A DNA stretch of 64,000 nucleotides from the NCBI RefSeq assembly GCF_003236315.1, contig NZ_POTY01000002.1, positions 40,952 to 104,951 of the forward strand. Direction: 5' to 3'. The stretch is from Micromonospora craterilacus (GTDB lineage: Bacteria; Actinomycetota; Actinomycetes; Mycobacteriales; Micromonosporaceae). The notes beneath the pieces were generated by a model. That model was not told the DNA's origin. It did no database searches and saw only the letters and a program-made list of their open reading frames with translations. Below, piece by piece: positions 35,973-44,385 of the stretch. Position 1 is the stretch's first letter. Every line of letters starts with the position of its first letter. The position numbers were made by a program, and so were the translations under genes.

Positions 35973-36860
35973 GTGCGATCATCCACCACCACCCGTCCCC
36001 GTTCCCTATCCCTCGTGGCCCGGTTGGCGATGGCTGCCGTCCTGGCCGCCGGCGGCGTCGTCGCCACCTCGTCCGCCGCTCAGGCGGCGAACCCGTACGA
36101 GCGCGGTCCCGCGCCGACCCATGCGATCCTGGAGGCCAGCCGCGGTCCGTTCGCCACCTCCTCGCTGAACGTCTCCTCTCTGGTCAGCGGCTTCGGTGGC
36201 GGCGTCATCTACTACCCGACCAGCACCAGCCAGGGCACCTTCGGCGCGGTGGCCATCTCGCCCGGCTACACCGCCGCCTGGTCGAGCATCGACTGGCTGG
36301 GGCCGCGGATCGCCTCGCACGGCTTCGTGGTCATCGGCATCGAGACCAACAGCCGACTGGACCAGCCGGCCAGCCGCGGCCGGCAGTTGCTGGCCGCGCT
36401 GGACTACCTGGTGGAGCGTAGTTCGGTGCGCAGCCGGGTCGACGGCAGTCGGCTCGCCGTGGCGGGCCACTCGATGGGCGGCGGGGGCAGTCTGGAGGCC
36501 GCCGCCAGCCGGCCGTCGTTGCAGGCGGCCGTGCCGCTCGCGCCGTGGAACCTGACCAAGAACTGGTCGAACCTGCGGGTCCCGACGCTGATCATCGGCG
36601 GCGAGAGCGACACCGTCGCCCCGGTCTCCTCGCACTCCGAGCCGTTCTACAACAGCATCCCGGCCTCCGCGGAGAAGGCGTACCTGGAGCTCAACAACGC
36701 GAGCCACTTCTTCCCGCAGTCGGTCAACACGCCCACCGCGAAGCAGATGGTGTCCTGGTTGAAGCGGTTCGTCGACGACGACACCCGCTACGAGCAGTTC
36801 CTCTGCCCGGGCCCGAGCGGCCTGGCCATCGAGGAGTACCGCAACACCTGCCCGCACTGA
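35973..36860 (+). CDS. Secreted cutinase-type polyester hydrolase (PET hydrolase-like)
   Basis: Extracellular alpha/beta hydrolase of 295 aa, close in layout to Thermobifida cutinases, LCC and IsPETase. Signal peptide to about residue 39 (AQAAN). Catalytic triad: S167 in GHSMGGGG, D213 in GESDTVAP, H245 in NNASHFFP. Oxyanion contacts: Y99 in PGYTA and M168. The substrate-stacking Trp is W192 in APWNL. C278 and C293 form the C-terminal disulfide of the family. [17 protein letters not shown] and [11 protein letters not shown] are family-specific blocks. It likely cleaves cutin or aliphatic polyesters; PET activity is possible but untested. The start ATG or GTG region near 35973 lacks a strong ribosome binding site. 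Confidence 0.9.
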   Translation: MRSSTTTRPRSLSLVARLAMAAVLAAGGVVATSSAAQAANPYERGPAPTHAILEASRGPFATSSLNVSSLVSGFGGGVIYYPTSTSQGTFGAVAISPGYTAAWSSIDWLGPRIASHGFVVIGIETNSRLDQPASRGRQLLAALDYLVERSSVRSRVDGSRLAVAGHSMGGGGSLEAAASRPSLQAAVPLAPWNLTKNWSNLRVPTLIIGGESDTVAPVSSHSEPFYNSIPASAEKAYLELNNASHFFPQSVNTPTAKQMVSWLKRFVDDDTRYEQFLCPGPSGLAIEEYRNTCPH

Positions 36861-36866
36861 CGTGCC

Positions 36867-36896
36867 CCGGGGCGGTCGCCGCGGCGACCGCCCCGG
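36867..36896 (+). terminator. Hairpin terminator after the polyester hydrolase gene
   Basis: A perfect 14-bp GC stem (36867-36880 with 36883-36896) starts 6 bases after the stop codon. It isolates this gene from the acyl-CoA dehydrogenase operon. Confidence 0.65.
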
Positions 36897-36943
36897 ACCG
36901 TCCGGCCGCCGGTCTTCCGTCCCACCGGCCGTCGGCACTAGAT

Positions 36944-36958
36944 TGCATTTACAGTGCA
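36944..36958. promoter_or_regulatory. TRCAYT-N3-AGTGYA-type operator before the acyl-CoA dehydrogenase pair
   Basis: TGCATTTACAGTGCA, a TGCA/TGCA dyad, lies 19 bp upstream of the GTG start. TAGATT at 36939-36944 is a possible -10 box that the site abuts. Related 15-mers are at 39325, 44371 and 48382. Confidence 0.6.
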
Positions 36959-36977
36959 AATATTTCGGAGGTGGCGA

Positions 36978-38135
36978 GTGTCCGACCACACCGCCGACCG
37001 GCTGCGGGGGCTGGTCGCCGCGTTCCTGCGTACGCACGACCCGGGCGGTGACCGGGTCGGCTTCCTGCGCGCCCGGTTCGACGCCGGGCTGGCCTGGGTG
37101 CACTATCCGGCCGGACTCGGCGGGCTGGCCGCGCCACCGCACCTGCAACCGGTGGTCGACGCGGCCTTCGCCGAGGCCGGCGCGCCGGACAACCGCCCCC
37201 GGCGCAACAGCATCGGGCTCGGCATGGCCGCGCCGACCCTGCTGCGGCACGGCACCGACGCGCAGTGCCGGCGCTGGCTGCGCCCGCTGTGGACCGGCGA
37301 GGAGGTCTGGTGCCAGCTGTTCAGCGAGCCGGACGCCGGATCCGACCTGGCCGGCCTGCGCACCCGCGCGGCCCGCGACGGCGACGACTGGGTGGTCGAC
37401 GGGCAGAAGGTGTGGACGTCGATGGCCCACGAGGCGCGCTGGGCGATCCTGCTGGCCCGCACCGACCCGGCCGTGCCCAAGCACCACGGCATCACCTACT
37501 TCGTCTGTGACATGACCACGCCGGGCGTGCAGGTACGGCCGCTGCGCCAGCTCACCGGCGAGGCGGAGTTCAACGAGGTCTTCCTGACCGGTGTCCGGGT
37601 GCCGGACACCCAGCGGGTCGGCGCGGAGGGGCAGGGGTGGCAGGTGGCCCGCACCACGCTGATGAACGAACGCGTCGCGATCGGTGGGCGACCGCTGCCC
37701 CGCGAGGGCGGGATGGTCGGCCTGGTGGCGCGCCTGTGGCGGGAGCGGCCGGAGCTGCGTACCGCCGGGCTGCACGAGGAGATCCTGCACTCCTGGGTAC
37801 GCGCCGAGGCCGCCCGGTTGGCCGCGCTGCGGCTGCGCCAGCTCGTCGCCGCCGGCCAGCCCGGCCCGGAGGGCTCGGCGGTGAAGCTCTCCTTCGCCGA
37901 GCTGAACCAGCGGATCAGCGGACTGGAGGTGGAACTGCTCGGTGCCCAGGGGCTGCGGCACGACGACTGGGCGATGCGCCGCCCGACGGAGCCGGACCTG
38001 CTCGGCCGTACCGCCACCTACCGCTACCTGCGGGCCCGGGGCAACTCGATCGAGGGCGGGACGTCGGAGATCCTGCGCACCGTGATCGCCGAGCGGGTGC
38101 TCGGCCTGCCCGCCGAACCCCGGGTGGACCGATGA
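36978..38135 (+). CDS. Acyl-CoA dehydrogenase, subunit 1 of a probable heteromeric pair
   Basis: Flavoenzyme of 385 aa acting on an acyl-CoA in the cytoplasm. GTG 36978 has GGAGG 6 bases upstream. Motifs: WCQLFSEPDAGSDLAGL near residue 113, VVDGQKVWTSMAHEA for FAD contact, and SIEGGTSEILRTVIAERVLGL at the C-terminus. It overlaps by ATGA with a second, more divergent acyl-CoA dehydrogenase gene. This arrangement matches the alpha2beta2 enzymes used for steroid side chains and other bulky acyl-CoAs in actinobacteria (FadE28/FadE29 type). The operator just upstream places it in the regulon with the Liv-type importer. Substrate unknown. Confidence 0.85.
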   Translation: MSDHTADRLRGLVAAFLRTHDPGGDRVGFLRARFDAGLAWVHYPAGLGGLAAPPHLQPVVDAAFAEAGAPDNRPRRNSIGLGMAAPTLLRHGTDAQCRRWLRPLWTGEEVWCQLFSEPDAGSDLAGLRTRAARDGDDWVVDGQKVWTSMAHEARWAILLARTDPAVPKHHGITYFVCDMTTPGVQVRPLRQLTGEAEFNEVFLTGVRVPDTQRVGAEGQGWQVARTTLMNERVAIGGRPLPREGGMVGLVARLWRERPELRTAGLHEEILHSWVRAEAARLAALRLRQLVAAGQPGPEGSAVKLSFAELNQRISGLEVELLGAQGLRHDDWAMRRPTEPDLLGRTATYRYLRARGNSIEGGTSEILRTVIAERVLGLPAEPRVDR

Positions 38136-39283
38136 CCGACCTGCTCTACGGCGCAGACGAGGAGGCGCTGCGGGACAGCGTTCGCGCGCTGTTGGCGGCG
38201 CACGCGCCGTGGCAGCGGACCCTCGCCCGGCTCGACGGCGACGAACCGTACGACGCGGCACTGTGGACCCGGCTGGTCGACCAGCTCGGCGTGACCGGCC
38301 TAGCGGTGCCCGCCGAGCACGGCGGCGCCGGGGCCGGCTTCCGCGAGGTCGCGGTGGTGCTGGAGGAACTGGGCCGGGCGGTCGCGCCGGTGCCGTTCCT
38401 GGGCGCCGCCGTGGCCACCCGGACGCTGCTCGCCTGCGGCGACACCGAGCTGCTCGGCCAGCTGGCCACCGGCGAGCGCACCGTGGCGCTGGCGGTCGGC
38501 CTGTCCACCGCACCGCCACCAGATCCCGATCCGACGGTCACCGCCGAGCCCGGCTCGGCGCTGCCCGGTGTGGTGGCCCGGGTGGCCGAGGTCGGGTCCG
38601 CTCCGGTGCTGCATGGCGTGGTGGACGGGGTGGCCGACGCGCTGTGCTGCGACGTGCTGCTGGTTCCCGCCGGTGACGGGTTGTACGCCGTCGATACCGG
38701 CGGCCCCGGGGTGCGGATGACGCCCGTGGTGTCGCTCGACGCCACCCGTCCGCTGGTGGACGTGGGGCTCACCGGCGCTCCGGCCCGGCCGATCGCGGCC
38801 GGCGCGGCGGCGAGCCGTGCGGTGTCGGCGGCGCTGACCACCGGTGCGGCCCTGCTCGCCTCGGAACAGGTCGGCCTGGCCCAGTGGTGTCTGGACACGA
38901 CTGTCGCGCACGTGCGCGCCCGCCACCAGTTCGGCCGACCGGTGGGCTCGTTCCAGGCGGTCAAGCACCGGCTGGCCGACCTGTGGGTGGAGGTCACGCA
39001 GGCCCGGGCGGTGGCCCGGCACGCCGCCGACCGCCTCGCCGCCGGGGATCCGGAGGCGCCGCTGGCGGCCGCGCTGGCGCAGGCGTACTGCGGCCCGGTG
39101 GCGGTGCGGGCCGCGGAGGTCTGCGTCCAGTTGCACGGCGGGCTCGGCTTCACCTGGGAGCACCCGGCGCACCTGTACCTGAAGCGGGCCAAGAGCGGCG
39201 CCATCGCCTTCGGCACCGCCGACCGCCACCGAGCCACCCTGGCCCGGCTGGTCGACCTGCCCGCCCCGGCGGGGCGTCGGTAA
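38132..39283 (+). CDS. Acyl-CoA dehydrogenase, subunit 2 of a probable heteromeric pair
   Basis: 383-aa partner of the preceding gene, coupled through an ATGA overlap. The N-terminal helices (LLYGADEEALRDSVRALLAAH) and the C-terminal GGLGFTWEHPAHLYLKRAKSGAIAFG fit the second subunit of heteromeric acyl-CoA dehydrogenases. The central sheet region is shorter and more divergent and lacks the TEPxxGSD motif. That supports a non-catalytic or half-site role rather than a complete homotetramer. The liv-type operon starts 81 bp downstream from its own promoter. Confidence 0.82.
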   Translation: MTDLLYGADEEALRDSVRALLAAHAPWQRTLARLDGDEPYDAALWTRLVDQLGVTGLAVPAEHGGAGAGFREVAVVLEELGRAVAPVPFLGAAVATRTLLACGDTELLGQLATGERTVALAVGLSTAPPPDPDPTVTAEPGSALPGVVARVAEVGSAPVLHGVVDGVADALCCDVLLVPAGDGLYAVDTGGPGVRMTPVVSLDATRPLVDVGLTGAPARPIAAGAAASRAVSAALTTGAALLASEQVGLAQWCLDTTVAHVRARHQFGRPVGSFQAVKHRLADLWVEVTQARAVARHAADRLAAGDPEAPLAAALAQAYCGPVAVRAAEVCVQLHGGLGFTWEHPAHLYLKRAKSGAIAFGTADRHRATLARLVDLPAPAGRR

Positions 39284-39302
39284 CGAGCAGGTATCGAAGG
39301 TC

Positions 39303-39339
39303 TTGACGGGGCTGATTAGAAACGTACACTCCCAGTGTA
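39303..39339 (+). promoter_or_regulatory. Promoter of the liv-type operon with overlapping operator
   Basis: TTGACG at 39303-39308 and TACACT at 39325-39330 are 16 bp apart. The perfect dyad TACACT-CCC-AGTGTA (39325-39339) includes the -10 box. It belongs to the same motif family as 36944, 44371 and 48382. Confidence 0.65.
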
Positions 39340-39364
39340 ATAACTTTGGCCGAGGGGAGGGGCG

Positions 39365-40150
39365 ATGGAGGACGGTCTCGCGCTGCACCACATCGGCGTC
39401 CGCTTCGGCGGCCTCACCGCCCTCGACGACGTCTCGCTGCGGGTGTCCCCGGGTGAGGTGGTGGGCGTGATCGGCCCCAACGGTGCCGGGAAGACCACCC
39501 TGTTCAACGTCGTCTGCGGTTTCGTCGCTCCGCACACCGGCTCGCTGACCCTCGACGGCCGGCCACTGCGGCCACGACCACACCGGCTCACCCGGCTGGG
39601 CATCGCCCGCACGCTGCAGGGCACCGGCCTGTTCGCCGGGCTCACCGTGCTGGAGAACGTGATGGCCGGCGCCTCGCACGCCGCCCGCACCGGCCTGCTA
39701 CCGGCCCTGCTCGGCCTGCCCCGCAGCGACCGCGACGAACGCCGGCTACGCCGGCACGCCCACGACGTCCTCGACGAGCTGGGCATCGCGGCGCACGCCG
39801 AGGCCGCGCCCGGCACGCTGCCCTTCGCCGTACGCCAGCGGGTCGCCCTGGCCCGCGCGTTGGCCGCCCGCCCCCGGCTGCTGCTGCTCGACGAGCCGGC
39901 CGGCGGCCTGGGCGCCGAGGACGTGGCCGGGCTGGCGGAGCTGATCCGGGGGCTGCCGCGCCGGGCCGCCGACCCGTGCGCCGTGCTGCTGGTGGAACAC
40001 CACATGGACCTGGTCATGGCGGTCTGCGACCGGATCGTGGTGCTCGACTTCGGGCGGGTCGTCGCCGCCGGGCCGCCCGAGGCGGTCCGCGAGGACCCGG
40101 CGGTGGTGGACGCCTACCTCGGCGCCACCGTCGGCGAGGCACGGGCATGA
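39365..40150 (+). CDS. livG: Liv-type ABC transporter ATP-binding protein (LivG type)
   Basis: ATPase of 261 aa of a branched-chain amino-acid-type (HAAT) importer. Walker A GPNGAGKTTLFN is near residue 37 and Walker B LLLLDEPAGGLG near 178. The signature is unusual: LPFAVRQRVALARAL replaces the common LSYGQQR. GAGGGGAGGGG precedes ATG 39365. Its stop overlaps the LivF start by ATGA. In this context the importer more likely carries an acid or aromatic/branched compound degraded by the linked acyl-CoA enzymes than leucine, but that is inference. Confidence 0.88.
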   Translation: MEDGLALHHIGVRFGGLTALDDVSLRVSPGEVVGVIGPNGAGKTTLFNVVCGFVAPHTGSLTLDGRPLRPRPHRLTRLGIARTLQGTGLFAGLTVLENVMAGASHAARTGLLPALLGLPRSDRDERRLRRHAHDVLDELGIAAHAEAAPGTLPFAVRQRVALARALAARPRLLLLDEPAGGLGAEDVAGLAELIRGLPRRAADPCAVLLVEHHMDLVMAVCDRIVVLDFGRVVAAGPPEAVREDPAVVDAYLGATVGEARA

Positions 40151-40863
40151 GTGACCTGCTTACCGCTGAGGCGCTGGCGGCCGGCTACGGGCCGGTGCCG
40201 GTGCTGCACGGGGTCGACCTGACCGTGGCCCCCGGCACCATCGCCGCCGTCATCGGTGCCAACGGGGCCGGCAAGACCACCCTGCTGCGCACCCTGTCCG
40301 GCATGCTGCGGCCCACCGCCGGCCGGATCCTCCTCGACGGGCGTGACCTGCGCGGCACCCCGGTGGAGCAGCTCGTCCGCCGCGGCGTGGCGCACGTCCC
40401 GGAGGGACGCGGCGTGATCGGCGAACTCACCGTCGAGGAGAACCTGCGGCTGGGCGCGCTGTGGCGGCGGGACCGGGCCGACGGCGTCCGCGCCCTCGAC
40501 GAGGTCTACCAGCTCTTCGAGCCGCTGGCCCGGCGCCGGCGCCACCTCGGCCACCAGCTTTCCGGAGGCGAACGGCAGATGCTGGCCCTCGGCCGGGCCC
40601 TGGTCAGCCGGCCCCGGCTGCTGCTGCTCGACGAACCGTCGCTCGGCCTGGCACCCCGCGTGGTGGCCCAGACCATGGCCCTGCTGCGGCAGCTGCGCGA
40701 CGACACCGGGCTGACCGTGCTGCTGGTCGAGCAGAACGTACGCAGCGCACTAGCCGTCGCCGACCAGGGCATCGTGATGTCCCTCGGCCGGGTGGCCCTC
40801 GCCGCCCCGGCCGACCGGCTGCGCGACGACGCCGACCTGCGGCACGCCTACCTCGGATTCTGA
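40147..40863 (+). CDS. livF: Liv-type ABC transporter ATP-binding protein (LivF type)
   Basis: Second ATPase, 238 aa, coupled to LivG by an ATGA overlap. Walker A GANGAGKTTLLRTLSG near residue 37, signature LSGGERQMLALGRAL, Walker B LLLLDEPSLGLAP. The C-terminal VEQNVRSALAVADQGIVMSLGRV is characteristic of LivF. It pairs with LivG to drive the LivHM channel. The permease gene follows after 15 bases. Confidence 0.9.
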   Translation: MSDLLTAEALAAGYGPVPVLHGVDLTVAPGTIAAVIGANGAGKTTLLRTLSGMLRPTAGRILLDGRDLRGTPVEQLVRRGVAHVPEGRGVIGELTVEENLRLGALWRRDRADGVRALDEVYQLFEPLARRRRHLGHQLSGGERQMLALGRALVSRPRLLLLDEPSLGLAPRVVAQTMALLRQLRDDTGLTVLLVEQNVRSALAVADQGIVMSLGRVALAAPADRLRDDADLRHAYLGF

Positions 40864-40878
40864 CGGGAAGGAGGATCG

Positions 40879-41757
40879 TTGGACCGCTTCCTCTTCCTCA
40901 CCCTCGACGGCCTGTCGAGAGGCGCGGTCTACGCCGCGTTCGCGCTGGCCCTTGTGCTCATCTGGCGGGCCGGCCGGATCGTCAACTTCGCCCAGGGGGC
41001 GATGGCGGTCGCCGCCGCGTACGTGGCGTACAGCGTCACCGCCGCGACCGGCTCGTACTGGCTGGGGTTCGTCGCCGCGCTGGTCGCCGGGCTGCTGCTC
41101 GGCGCGGTGGTCGACGTCGCGGTGATGCGGCTGGTGGACCACCGGTCCCCGCTCAACCCGGTGATCGTCGCGCTCGGGCTGGTCCTGCTGATCCACGCCG
41201 TCCTGGGCATGGTGTACGGCAACGAGTACCTGCCCGCGCAGACCCCGTTCAGCCGTACCGCGCTGACGGTTGGCGGGCTCGCCGTGCTGTCGCCGTACGA
41301 CCTGTTCGTCTTCGCCACGGTTGGCGTGGTCGGTGCGGCGCTGGTCTGGATCTTCACCCGGACCGCGATCGGGTTGCGGATGCGCGCCGCGGCGTTCGCT
41401 CCCGAGGTCTCCCGTCTGCTCGGGGTGAACGTGAGCGGCATGCTCACCCTCGGCTGGGCGCTGGCCTCCGGCGTCGGTGCGCTGGCCGGGATGCTGGTCA
41501 TCCCCACCGAGTTGGGTCTGCACCCGCACGCGATGGACCTGGTCTTCGTCTCCGCGTTCACCGCCGCGGTGGTCGGCGGGCTGGACAGCCCGCCCGGCGC
41601 CGTGGTCGGTGGCCTCGGCGTCGGCCTGCTGCTCTCCTACGTCAGCGGCTACGCCGGCGGCGACCTCATCCCGCTCGCGGTGCTGGCGCTGCTGTTGGCG
41701 GTGCTGCTGCTGCGCCCCGGCGGGCTGTTCGCCCCGGTCACGGCGAGGCGGGTGTGA
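40879..41757 (+). CDS. livH: Liv-type ABC transporter permease (LivH type)
   Basis: Membrane permease of 292 aa with about eight hydrophobic segments. The rare TTG start at 40879 is chosen because GGAAGGAGG lies 5 bases upstream and the protein begins DRFLFLTLDGLSRGAVYAAFALALV as in LivH. NFAQGAMAVAAAYVAY and VSAFTAAVVGGLDSPPGAVVGG are family motifs. The stop overlaps the LivM start (GTGA). Confidence 0.9.
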   Translation: MDRFLFLTLDGLSRGAVYAAFALALVLIWRAGRIVNFAQGAMAVAAAYVAYSVTAATGSYWLGFVAALVAGLLLGAVVDVAVMRLVDHRSPLNPVIVALGLVLLIHAVLGMVYGNEYLPAQTPFSRTALTVGGLAVLSPYDLFVFATVGVVGAALVWIFTRTAIGLRMRAAAFAPEVSRLLGVNVSGMLTLGWALASGVGALAGMLVIPTELGLHPHAMDLVFVSAFTAAVVGGLDSPPGAVVGGLGVGLLLSYVSGYAGGDLIPLAVLALLLAVLLLRPGGLFAPVTARRV

Positions 41758-42857
41758 GCGCCACCCGGGCGGCGGCGCCCGCCCGCCGCACCGCCGCCGA
41801 GTCGCCCCGCACCGGCCGGACGGTGCCGACCCTGCTGCGCCATCTCGCCGTCGCGGCCGTCGCCGGGGTGGTGGTGCTGGCGATCAGCTATCAGCTCGAC
41901 TCGTTCCGCAACTTCCAGCTGGCCACGGTGGCCGCCTACCTCTGCGCGACCGCCGGGCTGACCGTGCTCACCGGGCTGTGCGGGCAACTCTCGCTCGGGC
42001 ACGGCGCGCTGATGGCCACCGGCGCCTATACCGTCGCGCTCTGCCAGAACGCCTTCGCCGACCGGGGCGTCACCGCCGGCGGGGTGCTGGTCCTGTCGCT
42101 GGCCACGGCGGTGCTCGCCACCGTCGCGGTCGGCGCGGTCGTCGGGGTGGCCGCCGCCCGGCTACGCGGGCCGTACCTGGCCGGGCTCACCCTGGCGGTG
42201 GCGGTGGTGGTGCCGGCGCTGACCGTCACCTTCGACGGTGTCTTCAACGGCGAGCAGGGCCTGGCGGTGCCGGTGGCCCCCGCACCGGCGGCGCTGGGCT
42301 TCTACTTCCCGTACGAGCGGTGGCAGCTGTGGGTGGTCACCGCGGCGACGCTGCTCTGCCTGGTGCTGCTGGCCAACCTGGTCCGCAGCCGGTACGGCCG
42401 TGCCTTCCGGGCGGTACGCGACGACGAGGTCGCCGCCCGGCTGGCCGGGATCCACGTCGCCCGTACCCAGGTGATCGCGTTCGTGGTCAGCGCGGGCAGT
42501 GCCGGGCTCGGCGGGGCCCTGCTCGCGATGCTCGCGCAGAGCGTGTCGCCGGGCGCGTTCGGCCTGACGTTGTCGCTGTTCCTGCTGATGGCCGTGGTCA
42601 TCGGTGGTCTCGGCCGGCTCGCCGGCGCGGTGTGGGGCGCCGTCCTGCTGGTCGCCCTGCCCGACCTGACGCACACCCTGACCGACCTGTTCACCCTCTC
42701 GCCGGCGGCGGCGCAGCGGCTGGAGGGCAACCTGCCGTTGGCGATCTTCGGCGGCACGCTGATCGTCGTCATGATCGCCGCGCCCGGCGGCGTGCAGGGC
42801 CTGCTGTCCCGCCTCGCCGGGTCGCTCCGCGTCCGGTGGCGCCGCCGCCGGTCGTAG
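41754..42857 (+). CDS. livM: Liv-type ABC transporter permease (LivM type)
   Basis: Second permease, 367 aa, from GTG 41754, coupled to LivH by a GTGA overlap. A polar, Arg/Ala-rich N-terminal tail precedes about nine hydrophobic segments. GLCGQLSLGHGALMATGAY near residue 80, RAVRDDEVAARLAGIHV near 225 and VIGGLGRLAGAVWGAVLL are LivM hallmarks. The C-terminus is strongly basic (RWRRRRS). Confidence 0.9.
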   Translation: MSATRAAAPARRTAAESPRTGRTVPTLLRHLAVAAVAGVVVLAISYQLDSFRNFQLATVAAYLCATAGLTVLTGLCGQLSLGHGALMATGAYTVALCQNAFADRGVTAGGVLVLSLATAVLATVAVGAVVGVAAARLRGPYLAGLTLAVAVVVPALTVTFDGVFNGEQGLAVPVAPAPAALGFYFPYERWQLWVVTAATLLCLVLLANLVRSRYGRAFRAVRDDEVAARLAGIHVARTQVIAFVVSAGSAGLGGALLAMLAQSVSPGAFGLTLSLFLLMAVVIGGLGRLAGAVWGAVLLVALPDLTHTLTDLFTLSPAAAQRLEGNLPLAIFGGTLIVVMIAAPGGVQGLLSRLAGSLRVRWRRRRS

Positions 42858-42863
42858 ACCGTC

Positions 42864-42973
42864 CCGGGCCGCCGCCAGCCCGGCCGCACCACCCACCGTT
42901 CCGGGCCGTCGCCGGTCCGGCCGCACCACCCACCGTCCCGGCCGTCGCGCGGCCGGGAGACCCACCCACCATC
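42864..42973 (+). repeat. 37-bp tandem repeat, two good copies and one degenerate
   Basis: Units at 42864-42900 and 42901-42937 match at all but about four positions; 42938-42973 is a degraded third copy. They fill the gap between livM and livK. GC-rich, with potential local pairing; may act as an intercistronic spacer. Confidence 0.7.
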
Positions 42974-43008
42974 TCGCACAACCGGACCGATGAAAGGTCG
43001 GTGTCCCC

Positions 43009-44286
43009 ATGCGATCCATGGCACGACGCGGTCTCGCGATCGCCACCACCCTCGCCCTGCTGGCCGGCTCGGCCGCCTGCGGCGCCGACGAAGGCTCCAG
43101 TCGGGGGCCGGTCCCCGGCGTCACCGACACGGAGATCGTCGTCGGCACCCATATGCCGCTGACCGGGCCGGCGTCGGCCGGCTACTCGAAGATCGCGCCG
43201 GCGACGAAGGCGTACTTCGACTACGTCAACGCCAACGGCGGCGTGCACGGCCGGAAGATCAGTTACAAGATCATGGACGACGGCTACAACCCGGCGAACA
43301 CCCAGCAGGTCGTCCGCCAACTGGTGTTGCAGGACAAGGTGTTCGCCATCCTCAACGGCCTCGGTACGCCCACCCACACCGGCGTGCTGGACTTCCTGCA
43401 CAGCAACCGGGTGCCCGACCTCTTCGTCGCCTCCGGCAGCCGCAGCTGGGACCAGCCCGACCGCTACCCGGCCACCTTCGGCTTCAACCCGGACTACACG
43501 GTCGAGGGCAAGATCCTGGCCAATCACGTGAAGACCGCCCTGCCCGGGAAGAAGGTCTGCTTCCTCGGCCAGGACGACGACTTCGGCCGGGACAGCCTGG
43601 CAGGGGTGGAGAAGGTGCTCGGCGCCGACGCCGTGGTGGCCCGCCAGACGTACGTCACCAGCAACACCAACGTGGCGCCCCAGATCGGCGCGTTCAAGGC
43701 GGCCGGCTGCGAGATCGTCATGCTGGCCACCGTGCCCGGCTTCACCGCGCTGTCCGTCGGCACCGCCGCCCGGCTGGGCTTCAGCCCGCAGTGGCTGGTC
43801 TCGAACGTGGGTGCCGACCACCCGACCCTGGCCCGGCAGCTCGGTGACGCCGCCGGCCTGCTGGACGGGATGATCGGCGTCAACTACCTGCCGATGCAGA
43901 ACGACACCACCGACCCGTGGATCCAGCTGTTCACCAAGGTGAACTCCGAGCACAACGGCGACGCGCCGTTCGACGGCAACACCGTCTACGGCATGGCGGT
44001 CGGCTACCTCTTCGTGCAGGTGCTGCTGGCCGCCGGGCCGGACCTCACCCGGGAGTCGCTGGTGGAGGCCGTCCGCAAGGGCGGCTATCAGGGCCCCGGC
44101 GTGGCTCCGCTGCGGTTCTCCACCACCGACCACTCCGGGTACGGCGGGGGACGGTTGAGCCGGATCAGCGGGGGAGTGCAGAGCTACTTCGGCCCGACGT
44201 ACGAGACCGACGAGGAGGACGGGCCGGTCAACGAGTACTCCGCACCGCCGGTGGCGCCCCCGGCCAACGGCGTACCGACCGCCTGA
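43009..44286 (+). CDS. livK: Liv-type substrate-binding lipoprotein (LivK type)
   Basis: Extracellular, lipid-anchored binding protein of 425 aa. Signal peptide with lipobox LAGSAAC (Cys about residue 24). The mature protein starts VTDTEIVVGTHMPLTGPASAGYSKI, the standard opening of Leu/Ile/Val-type receptors, and has YFDYVNANGGVHGRKISYKIMDDGYNP. About 400 mature residues is longer than classical LivK and fits receptors for aromatic or carboxylic compounds. ATG 43009 is used (AAAGG upstream); ATG 43018 is an alternative. Last gene of the transporter operon, followed by a hairpin. Confidence 0.9.
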   Translation: MRSMARRGLAIATTLALLAGSAACGADEGSSRGPVPGVTDTEIVVGTHMPLTGPASAGYSKIAPATKAYFDYVNANGGVHGRKISYKIMDDGYNPANTQQVVRQLVLQDKVFAILNGLGTPTHTGVLDFLHSNRVPDLFVASGSRSWDQPDRYPATFGFNPDYTVEGKILANHVKTALPGKKVCFLGQDDDFGRDSLAGVEKVLGADAVVARQTYVTSNTNVAPQIGAFKAAGCEIVMLATVPGFTALSVGTAARLGFSPQWLVSNVGADHPTLARQLGDAAGLLDGMIGVNYLPMQNDTTDPWIQLFTKVNSEHNGDAPFDGNTVYGMAVGYLFVQVLLAAGPDLTRESLVEAVRKGGYQGPGVAPLRFSTTDHSGYGGGRLSRISGGVQSYFGPTYETDEEDGPVNEYSAPPVAPPANGVPTA

Positions 44287-44297
44287 CCCTGCCGTCC

Positions 44298-44332
44298 GCG
44301 TGGTCCGCATCCGGTGGCGGTGCGGGCCACGC
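44298..44332 (+). terminator. Hairpin terminator of the liv-type operon
   Basis: A 12-bp stem with one G-T wobble pair (44298-44309 with 44321-44332) lies 11 bases after the livK stop. No U-tract. Confidence 0.6.
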
Positions 44333-44339
44333 CCAGCCG

Positions 44340-44385
44340 TTGACGGAGACCGATGTCGACTCATAATATCTGCACTATGAGTGCA
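44340..44385 (+). promoter_or_regulatory. Promoter and perfect operator TGCACT-ATG-AGTGCA
   Basis: TTGACG at 44340-44345 and CATAAT at 44362-44367 (16-bp spacer), or TAATAT at 44364-44369 (18-bp spacer), make a strong promoter. The perfect 15-bp dyad at 44371-44385 covers the expected transcription start and contains the ATG of the short SDR-like frame. It drives the SDR-kinase-dehydrogenase operon. Confidence 0.7.

Noticed and set aside
40879..44286. Assigning the Liv-type transporter to leucine/isoleucine/valine uptake
   Set aside because: The receptor is longer than classical LivK and the operon shares an operator with acyl-CoA catabolic genes, so the amino-acid role is not supported by context.
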